Assembly: GCF_017874415.1 (NCBI RefSeq)
Contig: NZ_JAGGLM010000001.1
Location: 186,001 to 250,000, forward strand
Length of the DNA: 64,000 nt
Direction of reading: 5' to 3'
Source: Clostridium algifaecis
GTDB lineage: Bacteria; Bacillota; Clostridia; Clostridiales; Clostridiaceae
The notes below the pieces were generated by a model. It worked only from the letters and a program-made list of their open reading frames with translations, did no database searches and had not been told where the DNA came from. A program made the position numbers and the translations under genes. Below, one piece after another: positions 25,967 through 34,341 of the stretch. The number at the start of each line of letters is the position of its first letter. The stretch's first letter is position 1.

Positions 25967-26647
25967 ATGACTAGGATATTTAGAGGCTTTAAAAAGAATA
26001 TATTGTATTTAAGTCTGATGATACTTATACCTGTAGTGAATATTGCTTATGGACTTCTTGATAATTCTGTAAGGGGTTATTATATATTGGTTACAGAAAT
26101 AGATAGGCAGGTACCGTATATAAAAGAATTTATTGTAATTTACTGGATATGGTATCCATTTATAATTTTGTCATTAATATTTTTTTGCATTTATCATAAA
26201 GAAACATATTATAAAGTATTGTTTACTATAATTATTGGCATGATTGTATGTTATATTATATATTTTTTCTTTCAGACAACAGTTCCTAGACCTGAGATAT
26301 ATGGAAAAGATTTTTTTTCTCAATTTGTAAGATTGACATATAAACTGGATAAACCTTTTAATTGTTTCCCGAGTATACATGTGTTAACCAGCTATTCTGT
26401 TATAAAAGGAGCAAAAGATGCATTCAAGGACAATATAAAAGGAAAGACTGCTATTTATATAACAGGTATTTTGATAATTTTAGCTACTCAATTTGTCAAA
26501 CAACATGTAATTTTGGATGTAATAGTTGCTATAATATTATGTGAAGTTATATATAGATTTATTGTAGGACCTGTTTTGGAGAGGAGCTTTCTATGGATAA
26601 AGAAATTTTGCTTGTGGTTGACGATGAAAAAGAAATTAGAGATTTAA
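25967..26647 (+). CDS. PAP2-family membrane phosphatase
   Basis: A 226-residue protein with about six membrane segments. The PAP2 motifs can be read as QTTVPRPE (motif 1, K/R-x-RP end), NCFPSIHVLTSY (motif 2, PSxH) and FVKQHVILDVIVA (motif 3 His and Asp). Family members remove phosphate from phosphatidic acid, phosphatidylglycerol phosphate or undecaprenyl pyrophosphate. The start follows GGAGAAATTAAAT. Its last 55 bases overlap the response regulator gene in another frame, so regulator and phosphatase are expressed together. The lipid substrate is not known. Confidence 0.75.
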   Translation: MTRIFRGFKKNILYLSLMILIPVVNIAYGLLDNSVRGYYILVTEIDRQVPYIKEFIVIYWIWYPFIILSLIFFCIYHKETYYKVLFTIIIGMIVCYIIYFFFQTTVPRPEIYGKDFFSQFVRLTYKLDKPFNCFPSIHVLTSYSVIKGAKDAFKDNIKGKTAIYITGILIILATQFVKQHVILDVIVAIILCEVIYRFIVGPVLERSFLWIKKFCLWLTMKKKLEI

Positions 26648-27288
26648 TTGGAATATATCTTGAAAATCAAGGATATAAGGTAATTAAGGCAAAAGACGGA
26701 ATTGAAGCTGTAGATATTATTGAAAATAAATATATAGATTTGGTTATACTTGATGTAATGATGCCAAATATGGATGGAATTAAAACATGTATAAACATAA
26801 GAAAAAGTAAAAATATGCCAATAATAATGCTGTCTGCTAAAACTCAGGACATGGATAAAATACTTGGACTTACAACCGGTGCAGACGATTATATTACAAA
26901 ACCATTTAATCCATTAGAACTAATAGCCCGGGTTAAATCACAGCTTAGAAGATACAAGGAATTCAATGTTACAAATAATCAAGAAAAAGGAATAATAAAA
27001 GTTGATGATTTGGTCATAAATACAGAGACTCATGAAGTTAAAGTGTCTGGCAAAAATGTAAAATTGACTCCCAGAGAATTTGACATATTGAAACTTCTGG
27101 CTATGAATAAGGGCATTGTATTTAGCATGGAAAAAATATATGAAAAAGTATGGAAACAAAATTTTTTTGAATCTGATAATACAGTTATGGTGCATATAAG
27201 GAAGATAAGAGAGAAAATAGAGGAAAATCCAAGAAAACCTCGCTTTATAAAAACTGTCTGGGGAGTTGGATATAAAATTGAAAGATAG
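26593..27288 (+). CDS. OmpR-family response regulator, VanR-like
   Basis: 231 residues: a receiver domain (about 3-117) with acidic pocket DDEKE, phospho-acceptor Asp54 (LDVMMP) and Lys in ADDYITKPFNPLEL, then a winged-helix DNA-binding domain (about 135-231) with LTPREFDILKLLAMN and VHIRKIREKIEENP. The receiver strongly recalls VanR of vancomycin resistance clusters, but no vanHAX genes are present. GGAGAGGAG precedes the ATG. It overlaps the PAP2 gene by 55 bases and the kinase gene by 23. It may sense cell-envelope stress. Confidence 0.85.
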   Translation: MDKEILLVVDDEKEIRDLIGIYLENQGYKVIKAKDGIEAVDIIENKYIDLVILDVMMPNMDGIKTCINIRKSKNMPIIMLSAKTQDMDKILGLTTGADDYITKPFNPLELIARVKSQLRRYKEFNVTNNQEKGIIKVDDLVINTETHEVKVSGKNVKLTPREFDILKLLAMNKGIVFSMEKIYEKVWKQNFFESDNTVMVHIRKIREKIEENPRKPRFIKTVWGVGYKIER

Positions 27289-28801
27289 ATTGTTAAATAC
27301 AAAGTTGATTTTATCGTTTAAAAATAAATGTAAGGAAATTTTATTCAATATAAAAAATAGTATAAGATTAGAGCTTATACTAGCTTTTGCTTTGTGTTTT
27401 ATTATAGCATTTGTAATTGGAAAAATTACAGGAAACTTATTTCAAGAAACAAATAAGACGGCCAGAATTGACTATAGTAAAGGGATAGATGAAATATCCG
27501 TAAATGCTGCTGCTATTGCCGATAAAATAAAAAATAAAAATATGAGTATAAATGATAACAATGAAATTCAAAGTATAATAGATAAAGGTGATTATACTAA
27601 TAAACAAAAAATAATGATAACGGATTTAAAAGGAAAGGTATTATATAAATCACAAAATACATATGAAACACAGATAGATATATATAGCACTATAAAAAAT
27701 TCTATAAAGAATTATGTTGAATTTATGAAAAACATTCAGGATATATACAATAAAGGTGATATAAGTACCGTAAATGAAAACAGGGAATATATAAGCTTTT
27801 ATCCTTTGAATTTCAAAGATGAGAATGCATATTTGGTAATGCGGGGAATTCCTAGAGGTAAGATAATCTATGAAAACATATATAATCCTGTCCCTCAGAT
27901 AATAGCATCAATTATGGCTTTTTTGCTGTTGTTTTATTTTATGACCAATAAAAAAATTAAATATATAGACAGTATAGCTTCTGGTTTAATTGAAATTTCA
28001 AAAGGAAATCTTGATTACAAGATAAAGCGAGAAGGAAAAGATGAGCTTACAATACTTGCAGACAATATAAATTTTATGGCGGATGAATTACATAGTAAGA
28101 TAAAACATGAGAGAGATGAAGAAAGAATAAAAAATGAACTTATAACAAATGTATCTCATGATTTAAGAACTCCGCTTACTTCTATAAAAGGCTATCTAGG
28201 TCTTTTGAAGGATAAAAAGTATAAAACAGATGAGGAGTTAAAACAGTATATTAATATAGCCTATAATAAATCTGAAAAATTAGAACTACTTATAAACGAT
28301 TTATTTGAGTATACTAAACTTACAAATAATGCAGTGATTATGGATAAAGAAAACATATTTTTAAATGATTTATTAGATCAACTCATAGAGGAAATGGTTC
28401 CAATTTTTGAAGAAAATAATGTTAGTATAGTAAAAAAATTTTCAAGTAAAAGACTAAAAGTAAATTTAGATCCTAATAGAACCGTAAGGGTTTTTGAAAA
28501 CCTACTTGTGAATGCCGTAAGATACTGTACTAAGCCTGGAAATATAATAGTGTCTTTAGAGGAAAACGGAAACTTTGCAGTTTGCTCCATAGAAAATAAA
28601 TGTGATATTATAAAAAAAGATGATGTAGATAAGTTATTTGACAGATTTTTCAGGGTGGATAAATCTAGAGCGTCAGATACAGGTGGAAGCGGACTGGGTC
28701 TCGCTATAGCGAAAAACATAGTAGAGCATCAAGGAGGAAGAATAAGGGTAGATTATGATAAGGAGTGTATTAGATTTAATGTAGTATTTGAGCTTGTATA
28801 A
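27266..28801 (+). CDS. Membrane sensor histidine kinase, VanS-like
   Basis: About 511 residues: a cytoplasmic N-terminal segment, TM1 (about 32-52), an extracytoplasmic region (about 55-205), TM2 (about 210-228), HAMP, a HisKA domain with His298 (NVSHDLRTPLTS) and a HATPase with NLLVNAVRY (N box) and SDTGGSGLGLAIAKNIV (G box). It overlaps the regulator gene and forms its partner. The start is uncertain: TTG at 27266 or TTG at 27278, both in frame. The stimulus is unknown; the overlap with a PAP2 gene points to lipid or cell-wall precursors. Confidence 0.84.
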   Translation: MDIKLKDRLLNTKLILSFKNKCKEILFNIKNSIRLELILAFALCFIIAFVIGKITGNLFQETNKTARIDYSKGIDEISVNAAAIADKIKNKNMSINDNNEIQSIIDKGDYTNKQKIMITDLKGKVLYKSQNTYETQIDIYSTIKNSIKNYVEFMKNIQDIYNKGDISTVNENREYISFYPLNFKDENAYLVMRGIPRGKIIYENIYNPVPQIIASIMAFLLLFYFMTNKKIKYIDSIASGLIEISKGNLDYKIKREGKDELTILADNINFMADELHSKIKHERDEERIKNELITNVSHDLRTPLTSIKGYLGLLKDKKYKTDEELKQYINIAYNKSEKLELLINDLFEYTKLTNNAVIMDKENIFLNDLLDQLIEEMVPIFEENNVSIVKKFSSKRLKVNLDPNRTVRVFENLLVNAVRYCTKPGNIIVSLEENGNFAVCSIENKCDIIKKDDVDKLFDRFFRVDKSRASDTGGSGLGLAIAKNIVEHQGGRIRVDYDKECIRFNVVFELV

Positions 28802-28853
28802 AATATCTATTATAATAGGTAGTATATTTTTGTACTTTTAGGAGGAAAGCTTT

Positions 28854-29771
28854 GTGAACTATACTGCAATAAACGAGGTTATAATTTTATCACTTATAAT
28901 GATATCCGGAACATTTGCCAGGAAAAAAAATATAATAAAAAAAGAAACAACCAATGAGCTCTCAAATTTATTAATTAATATAACTCTTCCAGCATTACTA
29001 TTATCCTGCTTTAATTATACATATTCTGCAAAAATGCTTACGGAAATAAAACGTATATTTATATATTCATTTATAATAAATCTGGCTATAATATTTTTAA
29101 GTAAATTTTTAACTCTAAAGTATGACAAGGAATCCAGCAAAATTATAAGATTTGCTACTACTTTTTCAAATAGCGGATTTATGGGATATCCTGTTTTACA
29201 AGGATTGTTCGGAAAAATAGGAATTTTTTATGGCGCAATTTTTAATATGGTAATGAATATAGTAATGTTCAGTTTAGGAATTATGATATATTCTGGTAAG
29301 GGAAATATTAGAGATATGAAGGGAGTTGCATTAAACCCGGCTGTAATATTCACTACTTTAGGATTTATAATGTTTATGTTTTCGATAAAACTACCTTATG
29401 CTTTAAATATGGCTGTAAGTGAAATAGGAGCTATGACTACACCGCTTTCAATGATTATAGTTGGTGCAATGTTAGCTGAGATAAAATTCAAGGATATTTT
29501 CAGAGGGACTGTAGTTTATTATCTTTGCTTTTTGAGATTAATTTTAGCACCAATTTTAAGTATTATAATATTAAAATTGATTAAGGCAGATAGTCTGATG
29601 CTTCAAATAAGTGTGGTAATTGAGGCCATGCCTGTGGCAGTACTATCTCCAATACTTGCACAGAAATATAATTCTGACAAGGAATTAGCATCAAGGAGCG
29701 TGTTTATAACTACTATAGTATCAATGATTACTATACCGATTATAATAAGTGTACTTCAATATTTTAAATGA
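28854..29771 (+). CDS. AEC-family permease (auxin efflux carrier type)
   Basis: 305 residues with about ten membrane segments in two inverted halves. NITLPALLLSCF in the first half and ATTFSNSGFMGYPVLQGLFG in the middle are typical AEC segments with the helix-breaking Asn and Pro. Bacterial members move malate, malonate or other carboxylates. The GTG start at 28854 follows AGGAGG by eight bases. It overlaps the region just before hisK without a terminator, so the two may be co-transcribed. Substrate unknown. Confidence 0.8.
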   Translation: MNYTAINEVIILSLIMISGTFARKKNIIKKETTNELSNLLINITLPALLLSCFNYTYSAKMLTEIKRIFIYSFIINLAIIFLSKFLTLKYDKESSKIIRFATTFSNSGFMGYPVLQGLFGKIGIFYGAIFNMVMNIVMFSLGIMIYSGKGNIRDMKGVALNPAVIFTTLGFIMFMFSIKLPYALNMAVSEIGAMTTPLSMIIVGAMLAEIKFKDIFRGTVVYYLCFLRLILAPILSIIILKLIKADSLMLQISVVIEAMPVAVLSPILAQKYNSDKELASRSVFITTIVSMITIPIIISVLQYFK

Positions 29772-29781
29772 GGTGATTAAC

Positions 29782-30540
29782 GTGTTCGATACACATGTAC
29801 ATACGGAATACTCAAGTGATTCAAATATGAAAATAGAAGAAGCATTAAAGGCTGCTGATTATAATAAGTTATCATTAACATTTACAGAACATATGGATAT
29901 TGGGTATCCAAAAGGAGATTTTACTTTTGATGTAGGAGATTATTTTAGAAAATATTCCAGGTTTAGAGGCGATAAATTACTTCTAGGTATAGAAGTCGGG
30001 ATGAAAGAAGATGCTTTGGACGAATCAAGAACAGTGGTTTTAGATAATGAATTTGATTATATTATTGGATCTATACATTTAGTAGACAATATGGATTTAT
30101 ATTATCCCGATTATTATAAGGACAAAAGCAAGAAGGATGCTTATCTTAGATATCTTAAAGCTATGTTTGTTAATTTCAAACAATTTGATTTCGTGGATAG
30201 TTTGGCTCATATTGACTATATATGCAGATATGCAAAATATGATGATAAAGAATTATATTACAGAGAATTTTGTGATATAATAGATGAAATATTAAAGCTT
30301 ATTATAAATAGAGGTAAATGTCTGGAACTAAATACAAGAAGACTGGACAGCCAGAAGGCAATTTACAGTATGATTGACATATATAAAAGATATAGAGAAC
30401 TTGGCGGAAAATATATAACAGTGGGATCAGATGCACATAATCCGGAAGCTATAGGAAATAATTTTAATATAGCAGAGGGGATAGCTGAAAAGTGCAATTT
30501 AAAAATAGTACATTTTAAAAACAGAAATATGGAGTACTGA
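29782..30540 (+). CDS. hisK: PHP-family histidinol-phosphatase
   Basis: 252 residues. The PHP metal-site motifs are all present: FDTHVHTEYSSDS, LTFTEHMD, GIEVGM, IIGSIHLVD, LAHIDYI and VGSDAHNPEAIG. The enzyme removes phosphate from histidinol phosphate, the one histidine step missing from the operon at 18.1-25.8 kb. A longer frame opens at 29749, but GAGGTG followed by GTG at 29782 gives the normal PHP start. Family members can hydrolyse other phosphoesters, so the histidinol role is an inference from context and family. Confidence 0.82.
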   Translation: MFDTHVHTEYSSDSNMKIEEALKAADYNKLSLTFTEHMDIGYPKGDFTFDVGDYFRKYSRFRGDKLLLGIEVGMKEDALDESRTVVLDNEFDYIIGSIHLVDNMDLYYPDYYKDKSKKDAYLRYLKAMFVNFKQFDFVDSLAHIDYICRYAKYDDKELYYREFCDIIDEILKLIINRGKCLELNTRRLDSQKAIYSMIDIYKRYRELGGKYITVGSDAHNPEAIGNNFNIAEGIAEKCNLKIVHFKNRNMEY

Positions 30541-30544
30541 TTGT

Positions 30545-30570
30545 GAGCATCTTTAGGTGCTCTTATTTTT
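30545..30570 (+). terminator. Terminator after hisK
   Basis: GAGCATC and GGTGCTC form a 7-bp stem around TTTA, followed by TTATTTTT. Confidence 0.75.
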
Positions 30571-30622
30571 AATATGTGATTTTCAATAATTGATCTACTT
30601 AGCATAAAAAGGAAGTGTAATT

Positions 30623-31888
30623 ATGCAGCCATTAGCTGAAAGAATAAGACCTGATAACATAGAGGATATAGTTGGACAGAAACATATACTTGGCAGGGGA
30701 AAACCACTTTATAATATGATAAAAAATAGAAAAATCATGAATATGGTTTTCTATGGACCTCCAGGTGTCGGAAAAACTACTGTGGCAAATATAGCTGCAA
30801 GTATTACAGATAAAAAGTTTTATAAGTTAAATGCGACGAATGCTTCTGTTTCAGATATTCAACGTGTAGTCAAAAGTCTGGACACTTTTATAGGATATAA
30901 AGGTGTAGTCCTTTATTTAGACGAAATACAGAATTTTAATAGAAAACAGCAGCAGTCTATCTTAGAATATATTGAGGATGGAAGGATAACTTTAATTGCA
31001 AGTACAGCTGATAATCCATATCATTGTATTTATAATGCCATATTGAGCAGATCTCTGGTGTTTGAATTTAAACCAATTGAAGAAGAAGATATAATCAAAG
31101 CATTAAAAAGAGCTATTAATATATTGAAAATTGAAGATAACATAGAAGTTATTTTCAATTGTGATATTTTAAAATATATATCAAGGATGAGCGGCGGAGA
31201 TGTTAGAAGATCGCTTAATTTTTTAGAACTGATTATACACTCATCTGAAAAAGTTGACAATAAAATAGAGCTGACAATGGAAAACATTAAAAATGCTGTA
31301 CAGGAAAAAGGATTTAATTTTGATAAAAGTGGAGACTATTATTATGATACTATAAGTGCATTTCAGAAAAGTATAAGGGGAAGTTCGCCTGATGCTGCTG
31401 TATACTACGCTGCAGTTTTAATAAAAGGAGGCCATTTACAGGAAATTTGCAGGAGACTTCTTGTAATAGCTTCGGAAGATATAGGACTTGCATATCCACA
31501 AGCTGCAAGTATTGTGTACGCACTTGTAAAAAGTGCTTTGTATTTAGGATTGCCGGAAGCTAGAATACCAATTTCAGAGGCAGTCATACTGCTTGCTACA
31601 AGCCCGAAATCCAATTCGAGTTATAAAGCTATTAATGATGCTATGTCAGATGTTGAGAGTAAAAATATAGGAGAAATTCCATCATATTTAAAGGATGCTC
31701 ACTATAGCGGAGCAAAAAGACTGGGAAGAGGTATAGGATATAAATATCCACACGATTATGAAAATCATTATGTTAATCAGCAGTACTTACCTGATGAGTT
31801 GAAAGACAGGATATATTATATTCCGGGAAAAAACAAGATGGAATCTGCAGCTGAAGCGTATATTAAACACATAAAAAATGAATATTGA
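30623..31888 (+). CDS. rarA: Replication-associated AAA+ ATPase RarA (MgsA)
   Basis: 421 residues. The N-terminal AAA+ domain has PLAERIRPDNIEDIVGQKHIL, Walker A GPPGVGKTT and Walker B LYLDEIQNF, with sensor 2 in SGGDVRRSLN. The C-terminal tetramerisation domain contains QKSIRGSSPDAAVYY, EDIGLAYPQA and the HYSGAKRLGRGIGYKYPHDY block. RarA acts at stalled replication forks with SSB. The ATG follows GGAAGTG. No partner gene is adjacent. Confidence 0.92.
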   Translation: MQPLAERIRPDNIEDIVGQKHILGRGKPLYNMIKNRKIMNMVFYGPPGVGKTTVANIAASITDKKFYKLNATNASVSDIQRVVKSLDTFIGYKGVVLYLDEIQNFNRKQQQSILEYIEDGRITLIASTADNPYHCIYNAILSRSLVFEFKPIEEEDIIKALKRAINILKIEDNIEVIFNCDILKYISRMSGGDVRRSLNFLELIIHSSEKVDNKIELTMENIKNAVQEKGFNFDKSGDYYYDTISAFQKSIRGSSPDAAVYYAAVLIKGGHLQEICRRLLVIASEDIGLAYPQAASIVYALVKSALYLGLPEARIPISEAVILLATSPKSNSSYKAINDAMSDVESKNIGEIPSYLKDAHYSGAKRLGRGIGYKYPHDYENHYVNQQYLPDELKDRIYYIPGKNKMESAAEAYIKHIKNEY

Positions 31889-31910
31889 AATTGAGTTTTT
31901 GATTTTATTG

Positions 31911-31952
31911 TTGACAGGTTTACTCGGATTTGATAAGATATAATCAAGTAAA
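31911..31952 (+). promoter_or_regulatory. Promoter and imperfect dyad ahead of the Rrf2 gene
   Basis: TTGACA (31911-31916) and TAAGAT (31934-31939) have a 17-base spacer. TTTACT...GATT is mirrored by AATC...AGTAAA across 31919-31952, with a one-base offset between the half-sites. The dyad covers the -10 region, as expected for autorepression by an IscR/CymR-type Rrf2 protein. Confidence 0.5.
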
Positions 31953-31982
31953 TAGAAGTTGAGTGGCAAAGGAAGTGGTTAA

Positions 31983-32429
31983 TTGAAGCTATCAACAAAG
32001 GGAAGATATGGAGTTAAAGCTATGGTTGATCTTGCAATACATTATGATGGTCAGCCGGTTTCTATAAAAAACATTTCAGAGAGACAAGGTATATCAGAAT
32101 ATTACCTGGAACAGTTATTTTCTCAGCTTAGAAAAGCAAATTTAATAAGAAGTATAAGAGGTGCACAGGGAGGATATATATTAAGCAAAGATCCAAAATA
32201 TATATCTATAGATGATATAATGAAGGTTCTTGAAGGACCTGTAGAAATATCAGAGTGTATAGATGACATTGATGGAAATTCATGTAATAATGTCGGCTGC
32301 TGTGCCACAAGGCTTTTATGGTCAAGAATTAGGGATAGTATAGATAATGTTATGGAATCCACTACGCTGCAAAATATAGTGGATGATTATAATAGTATGA
32401 ATAAGAAAAAAATAGTCAAAAAGGAATAA
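31983..32429 (+). CDS. Rrf2-family (IscR-like) transcription regulator
   Basis: A 148-residue winged-helix protein. MKLSTKGRYGVKAMVDLA and SIKNISERQGISEYYLEQLFSQLRKA form the DNA-binding domain, with the RGAQGGYIL wing. Cysteines in SECIDDIDGNSC and NNVGCCATRLLW have the spacing of a cluster-binding loop (C-x8-C-x4-CC), so it probably senses Fe-S status, like IscR. The TTG start at 31983 follows AAGGAAGTGG. The nifS, nifU and mnmA genes that often follow this regulator in clostridia are not here. A terminator lies downstream. Confidence 0.85.
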   Translation: MKLSTKGRYGVKAMVDLAIHYDGQPVSIKNISERQGISEYYLEQLFSQLRKANLIRSIRGAQGGYILSKDPKYISIDDIMKVLEGPVEISECIDDIDGNSCNNVGCCATRLLWSRIRDSIDNVMESTTLQNIVDDYNSMNKKKIVKKE

Positions 32430-32456
32430 AATTTTGAATGTATATTTTAAAATTAT

Positions 32457-32497
32457 AAAATATAACTCTTATTGATTTTATAGGGAGTTATATTTTT
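32457..32497 (+). terminator. Terminator after the Rrf2 gene
   Basis: AAAATATAACTC and GAGTTATATTTT form a 12-bp stem around a 16-base AT loop. The right arm runs into a seven-T stretch. Confidence 0.7.
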
Positions 32498-32555
32498 TTA
32501 TTTATTGGGAAAATTAATTTAGATAATATAATTTAAAATGTAACAGGGTGATAGC

Positions 32556-33029
32556 TTGTATAGAATGAGAGATTTTATTTTTAAGGAAGTTATTGATTTA
32601 AATGGGAAAAATATAGGCTTCGTAGGCGATTTAGTTATAGATTTTAATTTAAAGTTAATAAAGGGATTTAATGTTATTTCTAATAGTATATTAAAAAAAG
32701 ATACAAACATATACAAAAATGATATTTTGAGCTTAAATCCTGTTGTTATCTCAGATAAGTTCAGCAAAGATGAAGCTTTGAAATTTCACGATATAAGAAT
32801 TATGGATGTTGTAGATAAAAATCAAAATGTAATTGGAAAAATAGAAGATGTTATATTTTATGAAAATAGTTTTTATATAAAAGCGTTTATTATATCAAGT
32901 GGTCTGCTTTATGACATGCTTTATGGAAGAAAGATACTTTCTGCAAAAAAATTGATTTTAGGAGATAAAAATATTTTATACAGAAATTATATAGATGAAG
33001 AGGAAAAGATAAATGAATATGAAAATTAG
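32556..33029 (+). CDS. PRC-barrel domain protein
   Basis: 157 residues with two PRC-like beta-barrel units. The first is RDFIFKEVIDLNGKNIGFVG (about 4-70); the second is HDIRIMDVVDKNQNVIGKIED (about 78-145). Each has the hydrophobic KxVxDxxGxxIG pattern. Such proteins are cytosolic, or in photosystems and RimM bind RNA or protein; the specific role here is unknown. TTG start after AGGGTG by five bases, with an ATG three codons in as an alternative. It overlaps the AI-2E permease gene by 17 bases. Confidence 0.7.
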   Translation: MYRMRDFIFKEVIDLNGKNIGFVGDLVIDFNLKLIKGFNVISNSILKKDTNIYKNDILSLNPVVISDKFSKDEALKFHDIRIMDVVDKNQNVIGKIEDVIFYENSFYIKAFIISSGLLYDMLYGRKILSAKKLILGDKNILYRNYIDEEEKINEYEN

Positions 33030-34044
33030 CAAAAAAAAAATATTAAAGTATATACTAATATTTTTAGCAGTAGCTGTAATCATTACACTTATTTCAAAAA
33101 ATAATACATTTAAGGAATTGATTTGTATAATTATTATATCACTTTTAATAACATATACATTAAAGCCGTTTCAAATAAAAATGATGAATATGGGAATTGA
33201 TGAGTCACTGTCAGCTTTAATAGTAATTCTCACAATTATATTAATACTGCTGGGAGGTTTTTTAACAGCCATACCATATTTTTTTAAACAAAATATAGGC
33301 ATAAAAAATGCTTTAGGTGATATACAAAATTTGGTTGACAATATTTATTTTAGTTTAAGACCAGCTAAAAATACAGGAATTTTATACATACTAACTAATA
33401 ATTTGCATTATAAAATTCACAATGTTATTATAGAAATTTTTAGTAAAATATGCAATTTAGCTATGAATTTCAGCAATATACTCATATATGCAATTATAAT
33501 TCCAATAATAGTGTATTATTTTCTAGCAGACAGCAAATACATAATGCATATTTTATTAAATGTGTTTCCAGTGAATAGAAGGCTTATAGCCAGTAAAATA
33601 AGCTGCCATATAGACAAAATACTTGGAAGATACATAGTTAGCCAGTTAATTTTAAGTTTTATTGTTGGAATAGCTACACTTATAATATTGATAGTTTTAA
33701 AAGTTGATTTCCCATTTGTCTTAGCATTTATAAATGCATTTTTTAATATAATTCCATATTTTGGACCCATATTTGGAGCAATTCCTGCTATATTTGTAGC
33801 GTTTATAAATTCACCTAAAACTGCACTTGAAGTAGCAATAGTCCTTTATATTCTACAGCAGATTGAAGGAAATATATTGTGTCCAAAAATAACAGGAGAT
33901 AGTATAAGTATGCATCCTCTTACTGTAATCTTTCTTCTTTTGATAGGAGACAAAGCGGCAGGAATTTTAGGAATGGTAATAGCAGTACCGCTTGGTGCCG
34001 TAATAAAAATAATTTATAGAGATTTGAGTTATTACATATTTTGA
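33013..34044 (+). CDS. AI-2E family membrane transporter
   Basis: 343 residues with about seven to eight membrane segments: a two-helix N-terminal block, a central region (about 100-170) and a C-terminal membrane block. FVLAFINAFFNIIPYFGPIFGAIPA and LQQIEGNILCPKITGDSISMHP, with the GxxxHP end, are family signatures. Members include TqsA, YtvI and Na+/H+ antiporters, so substrate is not implied by the family name. Start choice lies between the ATGs at 33013 and 33019. Confidence 0.82.
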   Translation: MNMKISKKKILKYILIFLAVAVIITLISKNNTFKELICIIIISLLITYTLKPFQIKMMNMGIDESLSALIVILTIILILLGGFLTAIPYFFKQNIGIKNALGDIQNLVDNIYFSLRPAKNTGILYILTNNLHYKIHNVIIEIFSKICNLAMNFSNILIYAIIIPIIVYYFLADSKYIMHILLNVFPVNRRLIASKISCHIDKILGRYIVSQLILSFIVGIATLIILIVLKVDFPFVLAFINAFFNIIPYFGPIFGAIPAIFVAFINSPKTALEVAIVLYILQQIEGNILCPKITGDSISMHPLTVIFLLLIGDKAAGILGMVIAVPLGAVIKIIYRDLSYYIF

Positions 34045-34105
34045 TTTGAGGATGTCAATATTGACATAATGGTTTATTTTATTTATAATTTTATAGTAAT
34101 CAAAT

Positions 34106-34298
34106 ATAAGGGCAATGATTGGAATGAGTAAATATATTTTTTATAAAGAGAGGAAGTGGATGGTGAAAACTTCTTACAGGATATATTGAAGCTATCCAGG
34201 AGTTCTGGAATTTAAAGAGACATAAATTTAATTTTATGTAATTAGGGTGGTACCACGGAATTATAGCTTTCGTCCCTTTAGGGATGCAGGCTTTTTTT
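34106..34298 (+). ncRNA. T-box riboswitch of alaS (alanine)
   Basis: The leader shows a Stem I with the conserved AGAGAGGAAGTGGATGGTG apical region, a candidate GCT alanine specifier at 34191-34193 within TTGAAGCTATCC, and the T-box core AGGGTGGTACCACGG (34244-34258), whose bulge pairs with the tRNA acceptor end. An intrinsic terminator follows (34266-34298): arms around TTTA with CGTCCC/GGGATG and seven T. Uncharged tRNA-Ala would favour the antiterminator and read-through into alaS. The 5' boundary is approximate. Confidence 0.9.
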
Positions 34299-34341
34299 AT
34301 TTTGTGATACTTATACATATAAAATAAGGAGAGACGTATAA

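Noticed and set aside
28807-28818. Palindrome CTATTATAATAG between the VanS-like kinase and the AEC gene
   Set aside because: A 12-base all-AT-centred palindrome is expected by chance in DNA of this composition; no promoter spacing supports it.
31911-31944. TATAAT at 31939-31944 as the -10 for the Rrf2 gene
   Set aside because: The spacer to TTGACA would be 22 bases; TAAGAT at 31934 gives 17 and fits better.
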